Assembly (NCBI RefSeq): GCF_009208105.1
Contig: NZ_WFKL01000001.1
Location: 1,798,001-1,862,000 of the forward strand
Source: Rouxiella sp. S1S-2
GTDB lineage: Bacteria > Pseudomonadota > Gammaproteobacteria > Enterobacterales > Enterobacteriaceae
DNA length: 64,000 bases
Reading direction: 5' to 3'
Positions 15,603-23,162 of this stretch are shown here, piece after piece. Below the pieces are notes generated by a model, which was not told where the DNA came from, did no database searches, and worked only from the letters and a program-made list of their open reading frames with translations. Positions within the stretch are counted from its first letter, which is position 1. The number at the start of each line of letters is the position of its first letter. Made by a program: the position numbers and the translations under genes.

Positions 15603-15847
15603 TGATAGGTTACCGGGGTAATGCTGCCCGTCTTTATAAACCTCTTATGAAACTCCTCTAACTCAGTTTGACGCAATGGGCGCTTATTCCCTTTGGAGTT
15701 TAGGATAAACAGTCGGCCATCTTCACTGTAAACCTTGAAAGGCTTCTTGCGGGCAGCGGTGAATAGCTCTACCGGGTTAACAAAGAAAGCGGTCATCATG
15801 CTTAAAAATTTATCTGAAGACAAATCACTGATTAACTTCATAGCCAC
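15524..15847 (-). CDS. uncharacterised protein, first gene of a DUF1737-linked pair
   Basis: A 107-residue protein with no recognised family. The N-terminus (MKLISDLSSDKFLSMM) is followed by a short beta-rich middle (FKVYSEDGRLFILNSKGNKR) and a helical C-terminus (FNSSYILAAIEHINLKEA). The last 25 codons also survive, truncated, next to the intact DUF1737 gene at 28.7 kb. This shows that the two genes form a conserved pair that once existed at both places. The role is unknown. Confidence 0.65.
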   Translation of the reverse strand: MAMKLISDLSSDKFLSMMTAFFVNPVELFTAARKKPFKVYSEDGRLFILNSKGNKRPLRQTELEEFHKRFIKTGSITPVTYQDVTFNSSYILAAIEHINLKEAVHDK

Positions 15848-15925
15848 CTCTAAAAATAAAACTGTTTTAATATAATTCGTAGGCTATCTAAGCCTTTTAA
15901 CATTCTATTAGAGCTATCAGCCATG

Positions 15926-16621
15926 TTAATCTCTAACCATCGAAAGAGCCGCTTTAACGTATGTTTCGTCTGGTTTAAATCTCGACATGTGACGTAGGCA
16001 GATCACTGGGATTTTTTTTCCGTTGATCGTTGCAATAAACGCGAACGTGGTGTGATAGCCCCTTGGTTGGGAATACTTTAGGGTAGAAATATCGCCAAAA
16101 TGTTTAAGCAAGAGACTGGCCGCTGAGAGGGAGGCAAGGCTGTTGCTGTAAGCGACAATCACGTCAGGAGAGCATAAGGACAGGGTTATATGCTCAAAGA
16201 AACCCATCGAGTTTTTTACTATATCTGGAAGTGTTTGATTGAAGCATAAAGCCTCTTTCTTCAGGGATGCCGCATTGGTTGAGCACATCAATAGAGCATT
16301 GGTATAGATAACATCTTGCCAGTCATAGCCCAGCCAAAAGGGAATTTGCTGCAACCTGTTTGCAAGATGCTTAATCCCCCAAGCTCCCTCTGTACCGCAT
16401 TGTACATTTGAGACATGCGGTGATGCGTGATCATTAATAATAGACGTCGAATTTGTCATTTTTGAATCTACGGACGAGCCATTGAATCCCATAATGACCA
16501 GTCTTTTTCTCGCAGGCTCGGAAGCCAGAACTTGGAAGGCGGTATCGTAGGGGCGTCCAGGCAAATCACTCAAGTTAAATTGGGCGAGACCATCCAATAT
16601 AAAATTCTTTGTTTTATTCAT
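15926..16621 (-). CDS. uncharacterised accessory protein; weak uracil-DNA-glycosylase-superfamily pattern
   Basis: A 231-residue protein. The order of elements resembles the uracil-DNA glycosylase fold: a RLVIMGFNGSSV strand-loop near residue 40, DVIYTNALLMC near 103, a helix, SPDVIVAYSNSLASLSAASL near 155-175, and a late KKIPVICLRHMSRF near 205, where family members have a His-Pro-Ser loop. The match is by pattern only and key catalytic residues are not certain. It lies in the tail-operon accessory block, opposite to the tail genes, so a DNA-related defence or counter-defence role is conceivable. Confidence 0.55.
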   Translation of the reverse strand: MNKTKNFILDGLAQFNLSDLPGRPYDTAFQVLASEPARKRLVIMGFNGSSVDSKMTNSTSIINDHASPHVSNVQCGTEGAWGIKHLANRLQQIPFWLGYDWQDVIYTNALLMCSTNAASLKKEALCFNQTLPDIVKNSMGFFEHITLSLCSPDVIVAYSNSLASLSAASLLLKHFGDISTLKYSQPRGYHTTFAFIATINGKKIPVICLRHMSRFKPDETYVKAALSMVRD

Positions 16622-16706
16622 AAATACCCAGAGTAATTGTTGGACATTGATTTATTTTTAATTATGCATATTTATATTAACTGCAATTAGTCCTAAAACA
16701 ACTTAA

Positions 16707-16734
16707 TTGTTGAGTTATTGCACACTTATATAAA
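16707..16734 (+). promoter_or_regulatory. putative promoter of the C4/ash-like unit
   Basis: TTGTTG (16707-16712) and TATAAA (16729-16734) have 16-nt spacing. They lie in an AT-rich stretch upstream of the structured RNA and its small genes. It would let this unit be transcribed in the lysogen. Confidence 0.5.
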
Positions 16735-16799
16735 TGGGTTGCTGTATGATTATCGTACTGCGGCATATCCGCAGTCGGAATTAGCGTTTCGAAAACTTC

Positions 16800-16970
16800 T
16801 TGATACCTAGCTTGGCCTTAAGGACAGGGTTACTATAGGTATGGCCTGTTACACCCCAATGGTGGCTCAGGCGGGGGCTTCGAAAGAAGCGCCGGTTTCC
16901 AAGAGGTCCGGTAACGCTAACTCCGCCTGGGCTACCACCAAAGAGATTAGCGTCTCTGGTGGTAGCTATT
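16800..16970 (+). ncRNA. C4-type antisense RNA candidate
   Basis: The transcript can fold into a long arm (TGGTGG...GGCTCAGGCGG at 16860-16874 with CCGCC...GGGCT around 16923-16932). This arm encloses GCTTC-GAAA-GAAGC (16877-16890) and a CCGG...CCGG hairpin (16892-16911). A terminal hairpin, CTACCACC...GGTGGTAG, lies at 16932-16965. The ACCACC segment (16934-16939) can pair with its own hairpin, with the 5' arm, or with the ribosome-binding regions of the two downstream small genes (GGTGG at 16987, GGTGGT at 17055). This matches how C4 RNAs of P1/P7 act, and the RNA overlaps an ash-like reading frame as in those elements. The exact ends are uncertain. Confidence 0.65.
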
Positions 16971-16972
16971 AA
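16841..16972 (+). CDS. Ash/Icd-like small protein overlapping the C4-type RNA
   Basis: A 43-residue frame. The stretch MVAQAGASKEAPVSKRSGNA, followed by NSAWATT, is the conserved N-terminal pattern of Ash / host-cell-division-inhibitor Icd-like proteins of P4- and P1-type elements. In those elements this coding sequence coincides with the C4/CI antisense RNA, so conservation may reflect RNA rather than protein. Here the frame stops after 43 codons and lacks the long C-terminal part of P1 Icd. No clear ribosome-binding site precedes the ATG at 16841, and 16859 is an alternative start. Confidence 0.45.
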   Translation: MACYTPMVAQAGASKEAPVSKRSGNANSAWATTKEISVSGGSY

Positions 16973-16995
16973 ACAATCCTTTTGGAGGTGGCTTC

Positions 16996-17073
16996 ATGGC
17001 TATCACACTTTTTTATCTATACCCACCATTTATTCGTACACATCCAGCCATTTGGGTGGTGCATTATGATTGA
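16996..17073 (+). CDS. 25-residue leader-like peptide downstream of the C4-type RNA
   Basis: The frame encodes MAITLFYLYPPFIRTHPAIW plus five residues. It has an excellent GGAGGT ribosome-binding site, 7 nt before the ATG. Its stop overlaps the next start (TATGATTGA), so translation of the next gene is probably coupled to it. The GGTGG in its ribosome-binding region is complementary to the C4-type RNA. It probably serves as the regulated entry point for ribosomes, like the target site of C4 in P1. Confidence 0.45.
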   Translation: MAITLFYLYPPFIRTHPAIWVVHYD

Positions 17074-17281
17074 TGCAACCCCGCTGACCGTTGAAGAAAT
17101 CCTCGAACAATGCCAATCCTTATCTCAAGCGATTATTGAAGTCACACATCCCAGGACGAGAGAATCACTGATATTTATTTTGTCTGAAAAAATCGATGAC
17201 TTAACTTGTTTGATGAGTGAAGAAGACATCTTAGACAAAACCCGGAGACAAGTTCTGATGGTTGAAGATATTAGTGTTTAA
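17067..17281 (+). CDS. uncharacterised acidic protein, end gene of the C4-regulated unit
   Basis: A 71-residue, acidic, all-helical protein (TPLTVEEILEQCQSLSQAI, SLIFILSEKIDDLTCLMSEE). The ATG at 17067 overlaps the stop of the preceding 25-codon frame, and the GGTGGT before it can pair with the antisense RNA. No family is recognised. By position it corresponds to the gene that C4 silences in P1 (the antirepressor), but it is far smaller than P1 Ant. Confidence 0.55.
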
Positions 17282-17400
17282 CTGCTATTAGCAGCTTATC
17301 TTAATTTAATTATATTCAAACTGACTAAATTAAAAGCATTATTTCAACACGCTAGGCTCACAAGCCCTGACGTTTATTGATTATCACAGCGATTTAATTT

Positions 17401-17424
17401 ACGGCCCTTATGGGCCGTTTTTTT
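17401..17424 (+). terminator. intrinsic terminator closing the accessory block, before gene E
   Basis: CGGCCC-TTAT-GGGCCG is followed by seven T. It separates the accessory block from the tail gene E, whose GGAGG site and ATG follow 14 nt later. The tail operon must read through it. Confidence 0.85.
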
Positions 17425-17437
17425 ATGGAGGAACATC

Positions 17438-17737
17438 ATGAATTATCCCGGCAGTTTGGAAACTATCACGCTTTATAGCCCTTTAACGCTCGAGAACGGC
17501 AGCGAGCTTAAGACGGTCACCATGCGTGAGCCGTTAGTGCGTGACCGGCTGGTTTATGCAAAAGATCGCGGCACTGAAGAGGCAAGAGAGGCGCGCATGC
17601 TGGCGTTGTTGTGCGGTATCAATGATAACGATATGGAGTCGCTCACGGCGGCCGACATGATCCAGCTGCAGGACACCTTCAATAATTTTATGTTACCGCC
17701 CGCCAAACGTCCGAAGCCGAAATCCAGCGATGTTTAA
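17438..17737 (+). CDS. tail assembly chaperone, P2 gpE-like
   Basis: A 99-residue protein with phage tail-assembly E-family features: a Leu/Thr-rich start (ETITLYSPLTLENGSELKTV), an MREPLVRDRLVYAKDRG segment, and a LLCGINDNDMESLTAADMIQ helix. It sits directly before the tape measure gene, where chaperones that guide tube assembly on the tape measure are encoded. The -1 frame is open past its stop and leads into the E' frame, as expected for programmed frameshifting. Confidence 0.85.
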   Translation: MNYPGSLETITLYSPLTLENGSELKTVTMREPLVRDRLVYAKDRGTEEAREARMLALLCGINDNDMESLTAADMIQLQDTFNNFMLPPAKRPKPKSSDV

Positions 17738-17766
17738 GGTTGCTCGGGCGGCGATTGAATTTCTCT

Positions 17767-17865
17767 ATGGCCGACTATCTGGCCATGCCTTTTAACGCAT
17801 TTTTCGAACTTTTATGGCAGGAAGCCGAGGCGGTGGAACGTGGGCGGACTCAGTCAAAACCTTAA
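17767..17865 (+). CDS. E'-like tail assembly extension (small frame before the tape measure)
   Basis: A 32-residue frame (MADYLAMPFNAFFELLWQEA, then EAVERGR). It has the short Trp/Glu pattern of GpE'-type proteins and overlaps the tape measure start. The frame is -1 relative to gene E and is continuously open back through the end of E. A fused E-E' product by ribosomal slippage, as in P2, is therefore possible. No canonical slippery heptamer is obvious, so it may instead be translated alone. Confidence 0.5.
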   Translation: MADYLAMPFNAFFELLWQEAEAVERGRTQSKP

Positions 17866-19555
17866 AGCTACGATAACCTTCGGCGGCAAGCTGGCCAGCA
17901 GTTGGACCCAGTCGACCGAGGGTATAAGGAAAGGCTTAAAAACGGTCGACCAGCAGTCGCAAAAACTGACCAAGCAACAAAAAGAGCTGGCTGCTCAGAT
18001 GAAAAAGTCGAAGCTGGCGGGCAAAGATATCGCCAGCTTGAAACGTGAATACAGCGGCATTACCAAAGAAATCAAAAAGGCCAGCGCGGCACAGGAGGCG
18101 CTTAACCGCGACCTGCAGCGCGTTGAAAAAATCAAACGGTACAAGGGGTTGGGGCGAGGAATGATGGGCAAAACGCTGGGCGCCGCGTCATCAATGTTTC
18201 CCGGTGGTTTATCTATGGGCGGAGTTGGGTTGACCGCCGCGGCAATGGGCACGCTACTTTCACCGGTTGCGCTAAACGCTCGGACAGCGGAAAAGGCGGG
18301 AAAGGCCAAAAGCTATGGCGTGGGCGTGGAGACCTACAATGCATGGGACTCGCTGGGAAAGAACTTCGGGCTGGACGGTGACCACTTTGGTGACCTGTTT
18401 GAGGAGTATTTGCATAAATCCGGCGAGTATAAACAGACCGGCAAAATGGGTTCGCTTGAAGACGCTTTTTCCACGCTCGGCTTTGGTGCCGGGGATTTTG
18501 CAGGCCTCAGCGACATTGAGCAATTCAATAAAATCATTGAGCGGGCGCTGTCCCTTAAAGACGAATCGAAGGGATCCTTTGCACTGGACTCACTGTTTGG
18601 CGGCGAAGCGAGCAAGGTGATGATGTTAATTAAGCGCTCAGGCAAAGGCTATCAGGACCTGATAAACGAGCAGAAACGCTACAACATCGTAACCCAGCAG
18701 GGGGCCGACGGGGCGCATCGCGGCAATATTGCGGTCAATAATCTCAGTACCGTTTTACGTTCTGGCGCAGAAGAGATAGCCGGTGCATTAGGCAACGAAT
18801 TGGCCCTGCAGGTGGTAAAGGTTGCCGCTGATCTTGCCGATTGGTTTAAAAATGGCGGGGTCAGCACCATAACCCGCGCACTTCGCGACGAGTGGTATCC
18901 CAAGGTGCTTACGTTTGGTAACGGGCTGGTGTACGTCGGCAAAATCGCTTTCGCGCTGGCTAAGAAACTCTCCTGGCTTTTGCCCAACGATAAAGAGAAT
19001 AAGAAAAGTATTCTCAAAAGCGTCGCGAGCGGCGGCTCGGTCGATATTGCCCGCATTCAGGCCGAGAGTAAGGGGCTGGGGGAATGGTTCGCTCAGAACG
19101 TCGATAAGCCTGAGGTCATTAACACTCTCCGTAACCAGTGGAATGACGTCGAGCAGGAGGCCGGTTTCTGGAAGTCCCACTTTATGCCGGACGAGTTGCA
19201 TGAGCGGACCAGCCAAACCCTGCTTGAATCGGTCGACGGCAAAGATAATGAGGCTTTTCCCTTCGATTTTGATGCGCAATTCAACAAGCAGCGCAACGAC
19301 CTGGGCGATCCCGCCCCCTCTTCCGAAAACATGTTAGGCCGTTGGCCATCACTGATGCAGACCCTGTCAAAACTGGAGAGCAACCACCCCGGGCCGCGCG
19401 TCGAAGACAACCGACGGCAGGAGCTGAACATCAATATTTATCCCTTGCCGGGACAAAGCGAAAATCAACTGGCAGAGGCGGCGTTAAGCAAGGCCAGGAG
19501 CGCAGACGTTTTCAACGGCAATAATGCCCTCTATGACTCGGGGAGCAACTGGTAA
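17840..19555 (+). CDS. tail tape measure protein
   Basis: The 571-residue protein starts at a GTG. It opens with a long coiled coil (residues about 20-95, KTVDQQSQKLTKQQKELAAQ) and has hydrophobic patches around 105-145 (SMFPGGLSMGGVGLTAAAMG) and again near 310-330 and 365-380. It fixes tail length and is ejected during infection. It is shorter than P2 gpT. At about 1.5 angstroms per residue it would specify a tail of roughly 85 nm. It is followed by gpU with a 1-nt overlap. Confidence 0.92.
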   Translation: MGGLSQNLKATITFGGKLASSWTQSTEGIRKGLKTVDQQSQKLTKQQKELAAQMKKSKLAGKDIASLKREYSGITKEIKKASAAQEALNRDLQRVEKIKRYKGLGRGMMGKTLGAASSMFPGGLSMGGVGLTAAAMGTLLSPVALNARTAEKAGKAKSYGVGVETYNAWDSLGKNFGLDGDHFGDLFEEYLHKSGEYKQTGKMGSLEDAFSTLGFGAGDFAGLSDIEQFNKIIERALSLKDESKGSFALDSLFGGEASKVMMLIKRSGKGYQDLINEQKRYNIVTQQGADGAHRGNIAVNNLSTVLRSGAEEIAGALGNELALQVVKVAADLADWFKNGGVSTITRALRDEWYPKVLTFGNGLVYVGKIAFALAKKLSWLLPNDKENKKSILKSVASGGSVDIARIQAESKGLGEWFAQNVDKPEVINTLRNQWNDVEQEAGFWKSHFMPDELHERTSQTLLESVDGKDNEAFPFDFDAQFNKQRNDLGDPAPSSENMLGRWPSLMQTLSKLESNHPGPRVEDNRRQELNINIYPLPGQSENQLAEAALSKARSADVFNGNNALYDSGSNW

Positions 19556-20034
19556 TGGCCATAACCGACAGAGTGATTGGCGCGGTCGAGCAAAGCGGAT
19601 TTTCGACCCGCCGCGCGCTGACCGCCAACGACCCGCCGCAGGTGATGCTGATGGTAGGCACCTTCGAATTTGCCATCGATACCGCCGCCTATAACCAGCT
19701 GGTTCGGGAAGCCAGCTGGCGCTGGAGTGGCCAGGAGCGCATCGGCAAACAGGATCTGCTGCAGTTCACCGGCAAAGAACCTCGCACCATCAAGCTGGCC
19801 GGTGAAGCCCATGCGTTTTTTCGCAAGGGCATGGCGGCGCTAGATGAACTCTACACCCTTGCTGACAAAGCCGAGCCGCAGCAGCTGGTCAGCGGTCATG
19901 GCGACGTATTGGGCTGGTGGGTGGTAACCGATTATGCTGACACAACGTCCACGTTTCTTCCGGGTGGCGTGCCGCGTCATAAAACTTTCACTCTGACGAT
20001 AAAACACTATGCCGACGAATTATCTAACCCGTGA
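19555..20034 (+). CDS. phage tail protein, P2 gpU-like
   Basis: A 159-residue protein of the gpU family, needed for completing P2-type tails. Family landmarks are MLMVGTFEFAIDTAAYNQL, REASWRWSGQERIGKQDLLQ, LIKLAGE-like strand KLAGEAHAFFRKG, and a late VTDYADTTSTFLPGGVPRHK. It overlaps the tape measure and gpX genes, indicating tight coupling in the tail operon. Confidence 0.92.
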   Translation: MAITDRVIGAVEQSGFSTRRALTANDPPQVMLMVGTFEFAIDTAAYNQLVREASWRWSGQERIGKQDLLQFTGKEPRTIKLAGEAHAFFRKGMAALDELYTLADKAEPQQLVSGHGDVLGWWVVTDYADTTSTFLPGGVPRHKTFTLTIKHYADELSNP

Positions 20035-20224
20035 AGGGGACGTGCTCGATGCCATTTGCTTCAAACATTACGGCGCGGTAAATGTCAGCCAGACGCTGGT
20101 TGCAGTGCTTGATGCCAATCCCGGTCTGGCCGAACTTGATGCGGTTTATCCCGCCGGTATTTCGATTCAACTGCCCATACTCGACTTACCTCTAGCCAGC
20201 TCAGCGATACAGCTGTGGGATTAA
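20009..20224 (+). CDS. tail protein X, LysM-like
   Basis: The protein has 71 residues. The gpX family is a single LysM-like unit: YLTREGDVLDAICFKHYG, then VLDANPGLAELDAVYPAG and IQLPIL. LysM folds bind peptidoglycan, and gpX sits in the P2 tail where it helps engage the cell wall. It overlaps gpU by 26 nt and shares its last base with the gpD start. Confidence 0.93.
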   Translation: MPTNYLTREGDVLDAICFKHYGAVNVSQTLVAVLDANPGLAELDAVYPAGISIQLPILDLPLASSAIQLWD

Positions 20225-21333
20225 TGATGCCGCAAACAACAGAGTTTCGGCCCGAGTTTAGCCTAGCCGCCGAGGGGAAAGACATCACCCAGGCACTGCG
20301 CACTAGCTTGATTGACTTGCGCCTGACGGATAACGGCGGCGCGACGGCTAGGGCCGATGAATTACACATCACTTTGCTGGCCGAGAGCCTGCCGCTACCG
20401 ACTAAGGGCGCTCGGCTAAATCTCGGCCTGGGATTTAACGGCGTACTGCAGGATAAAGGCTGGTTTGTGGTGAGCGGGGTGGCCAGCAGTGGGCCGCCGA
20501 GAAAAGTGGTTATCTTTGCCACCGCCGCGCCGATGAACAGCCAGAAGCAGGTCGGAAACGTGCAAAGCCATAAAACGCGCAGTTGGGACGCCGTGACGCT
20601 CGGCGACGTGGTGAAAACCGTAGCCACCGACAATGGCCTGAAACCTAAAATCACCACCAAACTCGCCGCCATCGCCATTGCTCATCTCGACCAGATTGCA
20701 GAGTCCGATGCCAACCTGCTGACACGACTGGCCCGTTCGTATAACGCGGTGAGCAAACCCAGCGGCGGATATTGGCTTTTCCTCGAGCAGGGAGAAGCAA
20801 CGACCGTCAGCGGTAAAGGTCTGGCCGCGATCACGGTGACACCCAGTGACGTCTCAAGCTGGAGTTACAGCGAAGGACAGCGCGGCGCGACCACCGGCAA
20901 GGCCACGAACAAGGGCAAGCAGGGAAAAGGTAAGATTGGCGTCGCCTATTATGATGAACAAACCGGTCATACCCGCGTGGTGCATAAAGAGCATGAGGGG
21001 CCAGATATCACCAATCCTTTCACTCAGTCCGAAGAATTGCAGGCAAGCCAACAGGCAACCGCCAAACAGACCCAGGCCAACCGCAACCAGCAGCGTATGA
21101 CTCTCAGCGGTGCCTGTCGACCGTGGCACCTTCCGTTAACTGCCGAAGCGCGGATCACAACCTACCGATTTGGCGAACGCGAGGACCGCAGTTGGCTGAT
21201 TGAGTCTATGACCTATCAACTGAACGCCGGCGGAATGTCAGTCGAGTTTGCACTGGTTGTTGATATTAATCCGTCGTCGAACCAAAAAAAGAAGAAAGCC
21301 AAAACAACGCCGGGGCCTGATTACTTCGGCTGA
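20224..21333 (+). CDS. late control / baseplate hub protein, P2 gpD-like
   Basis: A 369-residue protein of the gpD family, the baseplate hub equivalent of T4 gp27 that carries the spike. Visible signatures are SLIDLRLTDNGGATARADEL, then WDAVTLGDVVKTVATDNGL and RLARSYNAVSKPSGGYWLFL. The start is taken at 20224, since the 9-nt upstream extension would overlap gpX further, and a second ATG follows immediately. A Lys-rich tail (KKKKAKTTPG) ends the protein. Confidence 0.93.
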   Translation: MMPQTTEFRPEFSLAAEGKDITQALRTSLIDLRLTDNGGATARADELHITLLAESLPLPTKGARLNLGLGFNGVLQDKGWFVVSGVASSGPPRKVVIFATAAPMNSQKQVGNVQSHKTRSWDAVTLGDVVKTVATDNGLKPKITTKLAAIAIAHLDQIAESDANLLTRLARSYNAVSKPSGGYWLFLEQGEATTVSGKGLAAITVTPSDVSSWSYSEGQRGATTGKATNKGKQGKGKIGVAYYDEQTGHTRVVHKEHEGPDITNPFTQSEELQASQQATAKQTQANRNQQRMTLSGACRPWHLPLTAEARITTYRFGEREDRSWLIESMTYQLNAGGMSVEFALVVDINPSSNQKKKKAKTTPGPDYFG

Positions 21334-21357
21334 CAGAGCACCTAATCAGGAGTCTTT

Positions 21358-21708
21358 ATGCAGGGAGTTAGCGCTAAAACCGGAAAACGTCTTTCCGGTA
21401 CCGCCCATCTGCGGCAGTCAATTATCGATATTCTCACCACACCTAAAGGGTCCCGCGTACTGCGTCGCGACTACGGCAGTGACCTGCATGATCGGGTCGA
21501 TAACCCCCTAGATGAGAGCAATCGGATACGCATTATTTCCGCAACGGCCACCGCGCTGGCGAGATGGGAGCCGCGATTAACGGTGACGCGCATTCAGGTC
21601 ATAAAGCAGGAGGAGAGTGTCGTCGAAATTTCTATCGAGGGGACGCATAAAGAAACCGGCTTATCCATTACCTTCAACAGGATCCCGCTCAATGGCCATC
21701 AGTCCTAA
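21358..21708 (+). CDS. baseplate wedge protein, gpW/gp25-like
   Basis: A 116-residue protein with the gp25/GPW signature: HLRQSIIDILTTPKGSRVLR, then DYGSDLHDRVDNPLDE. It is the small wedge subunit linking the baseplate to the sheath, structurally related to T4 gp25. The start follows an AGGAG site. The 3' end overlaps gpJ by 17 nt. Confidence 0.94.
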   Translation: MQGVSAKTGKRLSGTAHLRQSIIDILTTPKGSRVLRRDYGSDLHDRVDNPLDESNRIRIISATATALARWEPRLTVTRIQVIKQEESVVEISIEGTHKETGLSITFNRIPLNGHQS

Positions 21709-22639
21709 AACCATAAATCTCTCTGAACTGGCCGTACCCGACGCGGTGCATGTACCTCACCCTGAAGTGATTTTCAATTCATGGTTAGCCAGGCTGCGCA
21801 GTCTCGACTCGCAGTTCGATGCGTTGGTTGAGTCCGACCCCGCATTTAAGCAGGGCGAGGTATTAACCTATCAAACCACGTTGTTGCTCCAGCGAGTAAA
21901 TGACTCGGTACGCGGCGTGTTGCTGGCCAGCGCACAAAAGGCCGATTTGGACCAGTTAGGGGCGGGGTTTAACGTCTCAAGACTGGAGATAATCGCGGCG
22001 CAACCCGAGGTCGTCCCTCCTGTTGCGGCCGTAATGGAAGACGATGAAGCATTCCGGACGCGTATTCAGCTCAGTTGGTCACAGCTCAATACCGCCGGAA
22101 GCCGTGATGCCTATCGCTTTCATGCAAAATCTGCCGACGCTGACGTTCTCGACGCCGAATGTTATGGTCCTGAAACTCATGGACGCCCCGGGGAGATAGA
22201 TGTTTATGTCTTATCCCGCACCGGCGACGGCGCAGCATCAGAGGCATTACTCAACAAAGTTCGCTCGGCGCTCAATGAAGATGAAACCCGGCCCTTGAGT
22301 GACTGTGTGATAGTCAGGTCGGCAACCATCAACCATTATGTTGTAGCCGCAGACCTGGAGATACCGGAAGGACCCGACCCGCAACTGGTGCTTAACAACG
22401 CCGCCAGCGCGCTTTTTATGTACATCAAGAAGATCCAGCGTATTGAAGCCGATATCCCGATGTCGGGAATTTATCGCGCATTGCATCAGCCAGGCGTCCA
22501 ACAGGTTCACTTGATGACGCCTGTCGAAGGGGTAAATGCGGCCACCGGAGTCGCGCCTTACTGTGACCAAATCACTATCCGGTTGTATCGGGGAGATAAA
22601 CAGGATGACCTTCACATCCCTCTTACCGCTGAACGCTGA
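21692..22639 (+). CDS. baseplate protein J
   Basis: A 315-residue baseplate-J protein (T4 gp6 homologue). Signatures: an N-terminal INLSELAVPDAVHVPHPEVI, a central VNDSVRGVLLASAQKADLDQ with LGAGFNV, RYRIQLSW-like RTRIQLSWSQLNTAGSRDAY, and GRPGEIDVYVLSRTG. It builds the outer wedge of the baseplate. The ATG at 21692 lies within the end of the gp25 gene, and longer upstream extensions are unlikely. Confidence 0.94.
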   Translation: MAISPKTINLSELAVPDAVHVPHPEVIFNSWLARLRSLDSQFDALVESDPAFKQGEVLTYQTTLLLQRVNDSVRGVLLASAQKADLDQLGAGFNVSRLEIIAAQPEVVPPVAAVMEDDEAFRTRIQLSWSQLNTAGSRDAYRFHAKSADADVLDAECYGPETHGRPGEIDVYVLSRTGDGAASEALLNKVRSALNEDETRPLSDCVIVRSATINHYVVAADLEIPEGPDPQLVLNNAASALFMYIKKIQRIEADIPMSGIYRALHQPGVQQVHLMTPVEGVNAATGVAPYCDQITIRLYRGDKQDDLHIPLTAER

Positions 22640-23162
22640 ACGTGCCGAACGCACGCTCGAGCAAGCCTCCGTTTCGACAATCATAAATATACCGGTGCTC
22701 GTTCGCCAGGCGAAGGATCCGCAAAAATGCCCCTACGCGCTGTTGCCGTGGTTAGCCTGGGAATATGCCGTCGACAGCTGGGAGGCCGATTGGAGCGAGC
22801 AACAAAAGCGGCAGGTGATACAGGACGCAGCCTACATTCATCAGCATCGCGGAACAGCGGGCGCGGTGCGGCGTTCTCTAAGTGCGGTAGGCTTCTCGAC
22901 CACGGTTATCGAATGGTGGCAAGACGCCCCGCGAGCGATGCCCTACACCTTTCGCGTGCAGGTTTACAGCACGACAACCATCTCCATACCCCTCTACGAC
23001 CAGATACGCCGACAGACCGATAAATCTAAAAACCTCCGCAGCTGGCTCAGCTCAATCGATGTGATTTCAGATATTGGCAGCACGGGCCTTTATTACATTG
23101 GCGGCGCGGTGACTGGGCATATTGATGTGGATATTCAAGGAAAGGAAACGGGCAATGTCTGA
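22605..23162 (+). CDS. tail protein I (baseplate)
   Basis: A 185-residue protein of the P2 gpI family: [19 protein letters not shown], then [20 protein letters not shown] and [19 protein letters not shown]. gpI contacts gpJ and the tail fibre in the baseplate. Its ATG (22605) lies inside the gpJ gene with AGGA upstream, and its end overlaps the tail fibre gene by 8 nt. Confidence 0.93.
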   Translation: MTFTSLLPLNAERAERTLEQASVSTIINIPVLVRQAKDPQKCPYALLPWLAWEYAVDSWEADWSEQQKRQVIQDAAYIHQHRGTAGAVRRSLSAVGFSTTVIEWWQDAPRAMPYTFRVQVYSTTTISIPLYDQIRRQTDKSKNLRSWLSSIDVISDIGSTGLYYIGGAVTGHIDVDIQGKETGNV

